Assembly: GCA_035626855.1 (NCBI GenBank)
Contig: DASPMW010000016.1
Location: forward strand, 1 to 10,370
DNA: 10,370 nucleotides
Direction: 5' to 3'
Source of the DNA: JAPWJZ01 sp035626855
GTDB taxonomy: Bacteria > Pseudomonadota > Alphaproteobacteria > Micavibrionales > UBA2020
Part shown: positions 1 to 6,488 of the stretch, one piece after another
Layout: each line of letters starts with the position of its first letter
Position numbering within the stretch: position 1 is the first letter of the stretch
Program-made: the position numbers and the translations under genes
The notes under the pieces: model-generated
What the model was told of the DNA's origin: nothing
Seen by the model: the letters and a program-made list of their open reading frames with translations, nothing else
Database searches by the model: none

Positions 1-387
1 GCTGCCTTTTCCGGGCACCACGGGCGCGTCGTTATAGCCGACGATCACGCAGATATCATAAAGGTTGTCGTCGCGCGTCATGCGGTCATGGGTGCTGTCA
101 TGCGGCAGCGTGACCTGCTTGTTGTAATCGGGATGCGCCGGATCCTCGCACCAGCCGGTATCGGGCGTCAGTTCGTGCGCAGGCAAGCCGGTCACCGGTT
201 TTTCGATGCGGTCGGCGCGGTAGAGAAGATAGCGCAGGGGATAGGTGCCGATCGGGGTCTTGCCGTCGCCTTCCTGCTTGTCGAGCGTCACGCCGGTGCG
301 GCCGAGCGTGCATTCATAGCGCTGCTGGCCGATGAAAAGCAGGCCGGTGGTCGCGTCGGTCGCGGAGGTCTGGACGATGATGTTCAT
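1..387 (-). CDS. L,D-transpeptidase (YkuD-type) family protein, N-terminal part; truncated by the window edge
   Basis: The frame is open from an ATG at 387 to base 1, giving 129 residues without a stop, so the C-terminal part lies outside the window. An in-frame TGA at 394-396 makes 387 the only ATG start available. The visible part resembles the alphaproteobacterial L,D-transpeptidase group with a compact YkuD domain: a dedicated 'DGKTPIGTYPLR' stretch near residue 40, GWC around residues 78-80, LYDI at 109-112, GYND at 117-120, and VPGKGS at 124-129, which normally just precedes the catalytic domain's His and SxGC motifs. Those catalytic residues are not in the window. Family members form or exchange 3-3 peptide cross-links in peptidoglycan, or attach proteins to it. 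No signal peptide is visible at this start. The gene follows the 380-residue gene upstream by 38 bases and probably shares its transcript. The Shine-Dalgarno sequence is weak. Family call is firm; exact substrate is unknown. Confidence 0.88.
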   Translation of the reverse strand, partial: MNIIVQTSATDATTGLLFIGQQRYECTLGRTGVTLDKQEGDGKTPIGTYPLRYLLYRADRIEKPVTGLPAHELTPDTGWCEDPAHPDYNKQVTLPHDSTHDRMTRDDNLYDICVIVGYNDAPVVPGKGS

Positions 388-425
388 GCCGCATCATGCC
401 ACACGCCTGCGTCGAAATCAAAAAC

Positions 426-1568
426 TCAGGGCGTGCCGGCGGCCGAGGAAAGGCGCTGCATGGCGGCATATTGGTCGAGGCCCGCCATCATGCGTTGCGC
501 AATCAGTTCCGGCGGCACGGCGCGATTCTCGCCCGCGTCCGCCGGAACTTCTTGAGGATGAAGTGCGGTTTTGACATTCACCATGCCCTGCGCCGGCATT
601 TTGCCGGTCGCGGTAGCTGGCCCGCTCTTCGTGGCTTGAACCGAACCTTCTTTGTAGGAGTAGGCCAGCGGTTCATTCTCGGTCGCACCCGTGCGATAGG
701 ACAGCTTTGTAGGAGCGGGTCCCGGGTTTGAACGAAAATCCTGTTTGATCTGATCGGTGACGTCGACGGCATCCGCCGCGCCGCCGCGCATGTCGCGCGC
801 AAAGGCAAGCAGCGCATTGCGCGAGCCGTCGTCATCATTGGCTGCCGCCGCGCTATCGGGCGCGGGGTCTGCCGCAACCATGTCTTCCCCGCGCGGCGCG
901 GGAACGATGATATGCGGCATTTCGCCGCCGGAGCCGTCCGGCTTCGCAGCAGGCGGCGCGGCATGGCCCGGCAGGTCCGGCGTGCCACGCGCGGCACCGC
1001 CATTGACGGGTATGTCGATCGGAGGCAGCGCCTTCGTCGCGGCGTCGTTCCAGGCGATATCCTGCAGCCGCTGGCCGTTGGCGTTGGCGATTTGCGGCTC
1101 TTCCTCTTTATCCTTGTGATGCTTGCCCGAGAGCATGGCCATCATGTTGCCGCCGATATCCTTGCCGGTTTTTTTCTCGATCGCGACATTGGCGATGCCA
1201 ACGGCCGCGCCGATCGGGCCGCCGTACAGCGCGTCGCCCGCGATGCGCGCGGCGGGGCTGATTTCATCGCCGGTAAGATGGCGGTAGATGGTGCTGATGA
1301 CGGGAATGTGCTGCAACGGGTTGATGACGTCGATGATCGCCGCGAGGAAGGCGAGGAAGCCGCCCTTCTTGTGATGCTTTTCGCCGGCTTTGGCGGTTTC
1401 GGAGGTTTCTGATGTATCGGCCGCGCCCTTCGTTTTATCCGCGCCTTCGACCATATCGGAGAATGAGGCGGAATCAGCGACGGGTGCCGGCGACGCGCCC
1501 GGCATCGATCCTGCCGTCCGGTCTTCCTGGCCCCATGCGCGGGCGGTATAGGTGTTTGATGTAATCAT
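426..1568 (-). CDS. Uncharacterised flagellar-locus protein, conserved alphaproteobacterial type
   Basis: This encodes 380 residues and I cannot assign a function. It has three parts. Residues 1-68 are a polar, probably disordered N-terminus ending in an EKHHKK-like basic patch. Residues 69-146 form a compact block beginning with a hydrophobic GGFLAFLAAIIDVINPLQ stretch, followed by PVISTIYRHLTGDEISPAARIAG and a glycine-rich GGPIGAAVG turn. Residues 150-350 are low-complexity and rich in Pro, Ala and Asp, and the last 30 residues (from about 351) look helical. From memory, proteins with this 'INPLQHIP...YR.LTGD.I.PAARIAG' block occur beside flagellar genes in Rhodospirillales-like genomes; that should be checked. 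A TTG start at 1595 would be possible by frame, but it lies upstream of the transcription start predicted from the sigma-54 promoter at 1601-1616, whereas ATG 1568 lies downstream of it and of a GAGGAG at 1583-1588. A regulatory or assembly role in flagellum formation is inference from context only. Confidence 0.8.
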   Translation of the reverse strand: MITSNTYTARAWGQEDRTAGSMPGASPAPVADSASFSDMVEGADKTKGAADTSETSETAKAGEKHHKKGGFLAFLAAIIDVINPLQHIPVISTIYRHLTGDEISPAARIAGDALYGGPIGAAVGIANVAIEKKTGKDIGGNMMAMLSGKHHKDKEEEPQIANANGQRLQDIAWNDAATKALPPIDIPVNGGAARGTPDLPGHAAPPAAKPDGSGGEMPHIIVPAPRGEDMVAADPAPDSAAAANDDDGSRNALLAFARDMRGGAADAVDVTDQIKQDFRSNPGPAPTKLSYRTGATENEPLAYSYKEGSVQATKSGPATATGKMPAQGMVNVKTALHPQEVPADAGENRAVPPELIAQRMMAGLDQYAAMQRLSSAAGTP

Positions 1569-1582
1569 CGGCCTATTCGCAA

Positions 1583-1588
1583 CTCCTC
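1583..1588 (-). promoter_or_regulatory. Shine-Dalgarno GAGGAG supporting the 1568 start
   Basis: On the minus strand GAGGAG lies 14 bases upstream of ATG 1568. This is longer than ideal, but no comparable site precedes the alternative TTG at 1595. The nearer AATAGG could also contribute. The site falls inside the short leader predicted from the sigma-54 promoter. Confidence 0.45.
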
Positions 1589-1600
1589 TGCCCAAAGCGT

Positions 1601-1616
1601 TGCAAAGGGCATGCCA
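1601..1616 (-). promoter_or_regulatory. Sigma-54 (RpoN) promoter for the 380-residue gene
   Basis: On the minus strand the sequence reads TGGCAT-GCCCT-TTGCA, with the invariant GG and GC separated by exactly 10 bases, as in the -24/-12 consensus TGGCAC-N5-TTGC. Taking the C of GC as -12 places the transcription start near 1590, giving a leader of about 22 bases before ATG 1568. Sigma-54 promoters require an activator of the NtrC class; in alphaproteobacterial flagellar systems this is typically FlbD. The match is by eye, but the position relative to the gene is right. Confidence 0.75.
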
Positions 1617-1622
1617 TTTTTG

Positions 1623-1654
1623 AACGTGATAGCGGAGTGGCGCTGATTATCGTT
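1623..1654. promoter_or_regulatory. Imperfect dyad between the divergent promoters, possible activator site
   Basis: The left half AACGTGATAGCG (1623-1634) and the right half CGCTGATTATCGTT (1641-1654) flank GAGTGG. AACG/CGTT and AGCG/CGCT are inverted matches, and the GAT/TATC parts match imperfectly with two extra bases on the right. The site lies between the two sigma-54 promoters, where an NtrC-class activator could act on both. It does not obviously match a published FlbD site that I can recall, so this is speculative. Confidence 0.25.
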
Positions 1655-1686
1655 GAATTTATTGGTTTTTTCCCTGCAGGCTGAAC

Positions 1687-1702
1687 TGGCACAGGCTTTG
1701 CT
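1687..1702 (+). promoter_or_regulatory. Sigma-54 (RpoN) promoter for flgK-flgL
   Basis: The sequence TGGCAC-AGGCT-TTGCT is an essentially perfect -24/-12 element with GG and GC 10 bases apart. The predicted transcription start is near 1713, leaving a leader of about 30 bases before the flgK ATG. RpoN control of hook-junction genes is established for several alphaproteobacteria, notably Caulobacter, where FlbD is the activator; the activator here is not visible in the window. Confidence 0.85.
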
Positions 1703-1742
1703 TATATATCCACGGATGAAAAGTTTCTAACAGTGGGCTGCC

Positions 1743-3824
1743 ATGTCAACATTAGCATTAGATGCGGCTTTAAGCGGGCTTCGGGCGGCACAGCGCCAGC
1801 TCGATACCATTTCGAACAATATCTCGAACGCATCGACGACAGGATATACCCGGAAAATTCTGCCGACCGAAACGCTGGTGGTCGGCGGCGTCGGCATGGG
1901 CGTCGATATCGACGCGATCATGCGCAGCGTCGACAAGAACCTGATCCGCGACATGATGAAGCAGACGAGCGTCTCCTCCGCCTCCACGGTTGCGAGCGCG
2001 TTCCTTGACCGCATCCAGTCCTTCCACGGCGCGACGGAGGCGGAAGCCTCCATTTCCGCGAAGATCGGCAAGCTGGGGGATGCCTTCTCGACCCTGTCTT
2101 CCGACCCCAGCAGCACGACGCAGCTGTCGAATACCGTCACCCAGGCGCAGCAGGTGGCAAAAACCTTCAATGATTTCTCGGCGCTGCTGAATGACATGCG
2201 CACGGAAACCCAGGCGAAGATCGCGGATGGCGTGACCAAGGTCAATGCCCAGCTGAAAGTCATCGCCAGCCTGAACGTGCAGATCCAGACGCTGACCGCG
2301 CAGGGAAAATCCAGCGCGGATCTCGAGGACAAGCGCGACATGGCGGTCGCGCAGGTGTCGCAGTATATAGAGGTATCGACCTTCACCGACAGCACGAACA
2401 AGATGACGGTGATGACGAAGCAGGGCCAGACGCTGGCGGACGGCACGGCGCAGCAGCTTTATTTCCAGGGCGGCGCGCTTTCGGCCACCTCCTTTTACCC
2501 CGGCGGCGGCGCGGAGGGGCTTCACATCAATGGCGCGAATGGCAGCGAAGTGCCGCAGGGCCAGATCGGCGGATCGCTCGGCGCGCTGTTTACCCTGCGC
2601 GACGAAACGCTGCCGACCTATCAGGCGCAGATGGATGAAATGGCGCAAAAGCTGGCCTTCCGCTTCGAGCAGCAGGGCCTGCGCCTTTTCACCGATGCGG
2701 ATGGCAACGTGCCCGCGAACACCGCCGACCCCGCTGTGCCGGGCTATGTCGGCTTTTCGGGCGAGATCCGCGTGAACGCAAGCATCCTCGCAAATCCGCA
2801 ACTTCTGCGCACCGGGACGACCAATGCCGTCATTCCGGCGGGCTCGAACGAGGTGATCCGCCGCATATCCGAATTCGCGCTTGGCGCCTATCAGGGCCAG
2901 ACCGCCAACGGCACTGTCGATATTTCCGGCGGCGACCTGTTCACCGTGCTCGGCCTGACGCAATCGAACCGCGTCGTCGGCACGACCGGCCTCAACAGCT
3001 ATACCCCCGATCTCGATGCAGCGCCGAACATCAACGCGCCCTGCAGCTTCGATCTCGATATCGGCACGGGCACGGTCAATATCGCGATCAACCCGGGCGA
3101 TACCGCAACCGACCTCGTCAACAATATCAACGCGGCGCTCGGCATCAACGCGGCGCAGCTGTCAAGCGGCGGCCAACTGGTCATCAGCGGCACGGGCGAC
3201 ATCACCATCAGCGATGTCGATATCGGCGCGGGCATCCAGGACCTCGGCCTTGTCTTCACAACCTATCCGGCGCAAAATCCGTCGATGACGGTGCAGGTCG
3301 GCAGCCAGACGCCGGTCACGGTTTCCATCGCGCCCGGGGATTCGGCGGCGGACCTGCTGCTTTCCCTGAATGCGATTCCGAACCTCACCGCGACGCTCGG
3401 CACCGGCGGCGAGCTGGTGCTCACCCCGACGAATGGCGGCGATATCAAGCTGACCAACGCTGTCGGCACCCCGGTCACCGCGATGGGCGTGACGGTCACG
3501 AACGTACCCCATGCCGCCTTCCGCCAGAGCCACCTGGGCCCGGGCGGCAATCTTTCGCTCGGCCTGGTCGCCAATGCCTCAGTCGCCGATTTCAGCCGCG
3601 CCGTGCTGACCGACCAGGCTCAGGAAGCTGCGACCGCGACCGACATGGCCGCGCAGGAAGACAGCTACCTGCAGACGCTGACCACCCGCTTCAGCGACGA
3701 GAGCGGCGTCGACCTCGACGAGGAGGTTTCCGCCCTGATCCGCGTGCAGACCGCCTATGCGGCGGCGGCACGCATGATTTCCGCATCCGAACAGATGCTC
3801 GACGACCTGATGAACGCGATCTAG
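1743..3824 (+). CDS. flgK: Flagellar hook-associated protein 1 (hook-filament junction)
   Basis: This is FlgK, the first hook-filament junction protein, exported through the flagellar type III apparatus and polymerised between hook and FlgL. The 693 residues start with the flagellar rod/hook N-terminal domain (LSGLRAAQ at 10-17, NNISNASTTGYTR at 25-37) and end with the matching C-terminal helix (residues 654-693, SGVDLDEEVSALIRVQ followed by YAAAARMISASEQML). Residues about 60-230 form the long helical region rich in Ala, Gln and Thr. It is clearly longer than enterobacterial FlgK (about 550 residues) because of an insert at about 434-587 made of two flagellin hook IN-like repeats. It contains a single cysteine, at 434. 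The ATG has only a weak Shine-Dalgarno sequence (GTGGG region), but the start fits the family N-terminus. Transcription is from the sigma-54 promoter just upstream, and flgL follows after 16 bases. Confidence 0.96.
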   Translation: MSTLALDAALSGLRAAQRQLDTISNNISNASTTGYTRKILPTETLVVGGVGMGVDIDAIMRSVDKNLIRDMMKQTSVSSASTVASAFLDRIQSFHGATEAEASISAKIGKLGDAFSTLSSDPSSTTQLSNTVTQAQQVAKTFNDFSALLNDMRTETQAKIADGVTKVNAQLKVIASLNVQIQTLTAQGKSSADLEDKRDMAVAQVSQYIEVSTFTDSTNKMTVMTKQGQTLADGTAQQLYFQGGALSATSFYPGGGAEGLHINGANGSEVPQGQIGGSLGALFTLRDETLPTYQAQMDEMAQKLAFRFEQQGLRLFTDADGNVPANTADPAVPGYVGFSGEIRVNASILANPQLLRTGTTNAVIPAGSNEVIRRISEFALGAYQGQTANGTVDISGGDLFTVLGLTQSNRVVGTTGLNSYTPDLDAAPNINAPCSFDLDIGTGTVNIAINPGDTATDLVNNINAALGINAAQLSSGGQLVISGTGDITISDVDIGAGIQDLGLVFTTYPAQNPSMTVQVGSQTPVTVSIAPGDSAADLLLSLNAIPNLTATLGTGGELVLTPTNGGDIKLTNAVGTPVTAMGVTVTNVPHAAFRQSHLGPGGNLSLGLVANASVADFSRAVLTDQAQEAATATDMAAQEDSYLQTLTTRFSDESGVDLDEEVSALIRVQTAYAAAARMISASEQMLDDLMNAI

Positions 3825-3840
3825 ATAACGGAGAAATGAC

Positions 3841-4851
3841 ATGACCATTTCCAAGGTTTCCTTCCTCGGCGCAAGCCAGGCGAACGTGGCGCGGCTGAAA
3901 GAGATGAACGCGACGCTGACCGACCTGCAGCGCCAGATGGCAAGCGGCAAGAAGAACGAGACGCTGGCCGGTTTCGGCGTCGAGGCGACCAATGTGCAGC
4001 GCAATCGCACCGATCTTGGCCGCGTGCAGACCTATCTCGACAATATTGGCGCAGTGACCAGTCGCATCAACCAGATGAACACGGCAATGACGGCCGCGCG
4101 CGACGCGGTGACGCAGCTGATCGACGGCATCACGACGGCGGTGCGCGACAGCGCGGCGGATATCCCTTCCCTCAAGGTCATCGCGCAGAATGCGCTCGAT
4201 TTCGTGCAGGATCTCGCCAACACGCAGATTGACGGCCGCTACCTCTTCGCGGGCTCGGATTCGACGAATGCGCCCTTCTCCGACGAAAACACGCTGAACG
4301 CCAATTTCCAGCAGCAGGTGACGGACTGGCTGGCCGGCACGACCGATACCGCAACGATGAACGCGAATGTCACCGGCTTCGGCACGGCGCAGCTCGGCCT
4401 TAATCCCGGCCTCTCGGCGTCGGGACAGGTGACCGTACGCATCGACACGACGACAGAACTAAATTACACGATCAAGGCGGATGAAGACGGCTTCCAGGAC
4501 ATTATCAAGGCGCTTGGCTTCATGGCGAATATGCAGGCGCCGGGATCTGGCGATATCCCGACGGCGGCTGATGTCGATGAAGTCATCCAGAACATCATGA
4601 ACATCGCGCGTGCGGGCGTTGACAAGCTTGATGCCGCGGCAACGCGCATCGGCGGCGGTTTCAACCTGCTCAATGCCGTGCAGGAAAACCACCAGCAGGA
4701 CAAGGCCACGCTGCAGGGGCTCATCGGCTCGGCCGAGAATGCCGATACGACCGATATCGTCGTGCAGATTCAGGCGCTGCAGACGCAGCTGCAGGCGTCC
4801 TATGAGACGACGAGCATTGTGAACAAGCTATCCCTGATTAATTACCTTTAA
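3841..4851 (+). CDS. flgL: Flagellar hook-associated protein 3 (hook-filament junction)
   Basis: The 336-residue product is FlgL, the second junction protein, on which the filament cap and flagellin are assembled. The N-terminal flagellin-like helical domain includes LTDLQRQMASGKKN around residues 22-35 and ends in the FlgL signature NTQIDGRYLFAGSD at 127-140. A variable middle part follows, and the C-terminal flagellin-type helix ends in QLQASYETTSIVNKLSLINYL, which matches the D0 domain shared by FlgL and flagellins. The length is close to the usual 300-340. A GGAG lies 8 bases before the ATG. The gene sits 16 bases behind flgK and should be translated from the same mRNA. It is too short and too FlgL-like around 127-140 to be a typical flagellin, although the two families are related. 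No convincing terminator follows; the next 109 bases hold a promoter for the next gene. Confidence 0.94.
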   Translation: MTISKVSFLGASQANVARLKEMNATLTDLQRQMASGKKNETLAGFGVEATNVQRNRTDLGRVQTYLDNIGAVTSRINQMNTAMTAARDAVTQLIDGITTAVRDSAADIPSLKVIAQNALDFVQDLANTQIDGRYLFAGSDSTNAPFSDENTLNANFQQQVTDWLAGTTDTATMNANVTGFGTAQLGLNPGLSASGQVTVRIDTTTELNYTIKADEDGFQDIIKALGFMANMQAPGSGDIPTAADVDEVIQNIMNIARAGVDKLDAAATRIGGGFNLLNAVQENHQQDKATLQGLIGSAENADTTDIVVQIQALQTQLQASYETTSIVNKLSLINYL

Positions 4852-4893
4852 TATCAGAGGCCTAGCGCCTAATCTGCCCCTCGCAAAACCGCG

Positions 4894-4922
4894 TTGACGT
4901 TTTCCATATTCTAATATATAGT
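4894..4922 (+). promoter_or_regulatory. Sigma-70 type promoter of the 502-residue exported protein
   Basis: TTGACG (4894-4899) and TATAGT (4917-4922) are separated by 17 bases, each one mismatch from consensus. The predicted start near 4929 gives a leader of about 32 bases with an AGGGG before ATG 4961. The spacer is AT-rich, unlike the surrounding coding DNA. It implies that the next gene is expressed independently of the sigma-54 flagellar promoter. Confidence 0.72.
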
Positions 4923-4960
4923 CGTCGCACATAAAATCTGAATCAAATCAGGGGTGTGCG

Positions 4961-6469
4961 ATGAATGCTTTCAAAAAAGTCCTGCTGACCTCCGTGGCGA
5001 GCCTGACGCTTGCCTTTGGCGGCGCCGTAAATGCCCAACAGGCGCAAAACCAGGCGCCTTCGCCCGCGCAGACGCAAACGCAGAAAAATGACACAGTTTC
5101 GGTTGCCCGCGTGCAGCGCGACTATGTGACGCGCGCATCCCAGCGACTTGCGGCCCTGGAAAAACGCATTAACGCGAGCCGCCCTTCCGGCACGCCGCGC
5201 ATCGCCTTTGTCGATCTCGACCAGGTGAGCACGACGCTTCAATTGCGGCAACTGCCGCTTCAGCAATTTCCCGGTCTCGTCACGGAATACCTTGGCACCA
5301 AGAATGTCACCGGCCTCGCGCCGCAGGAACTTGTGGCGATTTCGCAGGTCACGTTCAGCATGACGGCAGCAAGCTTTGCGCCGCAGGCGCTGCGCCCCGG
5401 CCTGACCGGCGATGCGCTGGCGCAGGCTAGCGCGGTTGTCGTCCCCTATAACCCCAACTTCTCGGCGCAGGATTACATGGCGAAATCCTTCCAGCTGCGC
5501 AGCGCCGACGGCGAACCGCTCGACGCGCTCGACGGCGCGAAGCTGAACGTGCAGATCACGCGCGAGCAGATGGCCGACATCGTCGATGCCAAGGGCGCAT
5601 GGCGCGCTTTCGACACCCGTTACCTGCCGGGCGTGACGGTCGCGCAGGGGTTCGACCAGGTCATGGCCCTCCACCGTACCGAGGTTTTCTCGGATCTCGG
5701 CGCGCTGATGCAAACGGTGAAGGATGGCGGCTCCGCCAGCCTCGTGTCCGAATACGCGAATTTCCGTGCGACGGCTGTGGCCGCGACCGAAGGACTACGC
5801 GCGAAGACGTATGAATCCGATAACATCAATTTCTATGGCGCCATCGTTGGCACCACCTATCCCGCGCTCTTCGAATTGCAGGCGCGCATCGAGAAACTTG
5901 GCGTCGAAAACTTCCGCAAGCTCACCCCCGACCAGCTGCGCGACATGGCCTATGACATCACCGAGAAAACCGCGCTGACGCCGGAACAGGCAACCCATCT
6001 GTCGGGCGTTGCCGCGCTTGGCGCGGAGTATTTCCGCACCCTACAGCAGAACAAGGTCGATCCTGCGGCAATCGATGCGGCGGTTAAATTCGTCACTGCC
6101 GCTTACGAATTCAAGGCCGCTATAGCGGAAAAGACCATCGCGCCGCAGGATGCCGGCGAAGCCCTCAAGGATATGATGGGCGGCGGCACGCCAAGCCTTT
6201 ACCCCTACCAGATCTACGATTTCCTGCAGGCGAAGATCATGGGCGACAAGGACGTCGTCGCGCATCCGGGCGATGTGAAATATCTGCTGCAGGCGCGCAA
6301 GAAACTGGTCGATGAATCCCGCGACCTGCTGGACAAGCACCCGGAAAAGGCGGATGCGATCCGCCAGATCATTCAGGGCGTGTTCATGAGCGACCCGCTG
6401 CTGCGCACCGAGCCTCCGCGCCCGCAGACCTCGCCCTCGAAACGGCCGCCTCCCCTGCTCCAGGCTTAA
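4961..6469 (+). CDS. Exported protein of unknown function, 502 residues
   Basis: I do not recognise this family. The N-terminus is a classical Sec signal peptide: NAFKK, a hydrophobic core LLTSVASLTLAFGG, and a likely cleavage after AVNA at residue 25. A Gln/Pro/Thr-rich linker (26-45) follows, then about 430 mostly helical residues with no cysteine and no further membrane segment. Visible repeated character is limited to Ala/Leu/Gln-rich helices and two similar 'LTP-D/E-Q' turns (KLTPDQLRDMAYD and ALTPEQATHLSG, around 325-350). The C-terminal 20 residues are Pro-rich and basic. These traits suggest a soluble periplasmic or secreted protein. The start is supported by an AGGGG Shine-Dalgarno sequence and by the signal peptide. 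It lies 109 bases behind flgL with its own promoter, so a flagellar role cannot be assumed. Its TAA interlocks with the stop codon of the convergent RNase J-like gene. Confidence 0.85.
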   Translation: MNAFKKVLLTSVASLTLAFGGAVNAQQAQNQAPSPAQTQTQKNDTVSVARVQRDYVTRASQRLAALEKRINASRPSGTPRIAFVDLDQVSTTLQLRQLPLQQFPGLVTEYLGTKNVTGLAPQELVAISQVTFSMTAASFAPQALRPGLTGDALAQASAVVVPYNPNFSAQDYMAKSFQLRSADGEPLDALDGAKLNVQITREQMADIVDAKGAWRAFDTRYLPGVTVAQGFDQVMALHRTEVFSDLGALMQTVKDGGSASLVSEYANFRATAVAATEGLRAKTYESDNINFYGAIVGTTYPALFELQARIEKLGVENFRKLTPDQLRDMAYDITEKTALTPEQATHLSGVAALGAEYFRTLQQNKVDPAAIDAAVKFVTAAYEFKAAIAEKTIAPQDAGEALKDMMGGGTPSLYPYQIYDFLQAKIMGDKDVVAHPGDVKYLLQARKKLVDESRDLLDKHPEKADAIRQIIQGVFMSDPLLRTEPPRPQTSPSKRPPPLLQA

Positions 6470-6488
6470 GCGGCAGCGGGCGGTTTCG
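6438..6488. terminator. Possible stem-loop spanning both convergent stop codons
   Basis: CGAAAC (6438-6443) and CGCC (6447-6450) can pair with GGCG (6479-6482) and GTTTCG (6483-6488), leaving a 3-base bulge on the left. Inside the loop, CTGC (6455-6458) can pair with GCAG (6473-6476). The structure covers the shared TTAA and would be inside the 3' coding end of both genes. No U-run follows on either strand, so it is not a classical intrinsic terminator; it could still limit read-through or protect 3' ends. Confidence 0.3.

Noticed and set aside
88..555. Plus-strand ORF opposite the L,D-transpeptidase and the 380-residue gene
   Set aside because: It spans two well-supported minus-strand genes and their gap, has an Arg/Ala/Gly-rich shadow composition and no recognisable domain.
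1569..1595. Upstream TTG start for the 380-residue gene
   Set aside because: It lies upstream of the transcription start predicted from the sigma-54 promoter and has no ribosome-binding site.
1716..1730. Four-codon upstream ORF (ATG AAA AGT TTC TAA) in the flgK leader
   Set aside because: It is too short and common by chance; there is no attenuator-like structure around it.
1770..2963. Long minus-strand frame opposite flgK
   Set aside because: It is an antisense shadow of flgK: His/Arg/Gly-rich, with no domain, while the flgK frame is unambiguous.
4858..4870. AGGC-N5-GCCT hairpin after flgL as a terminator
   Set aside because: The stem is only four base pairs and no T-run follows.
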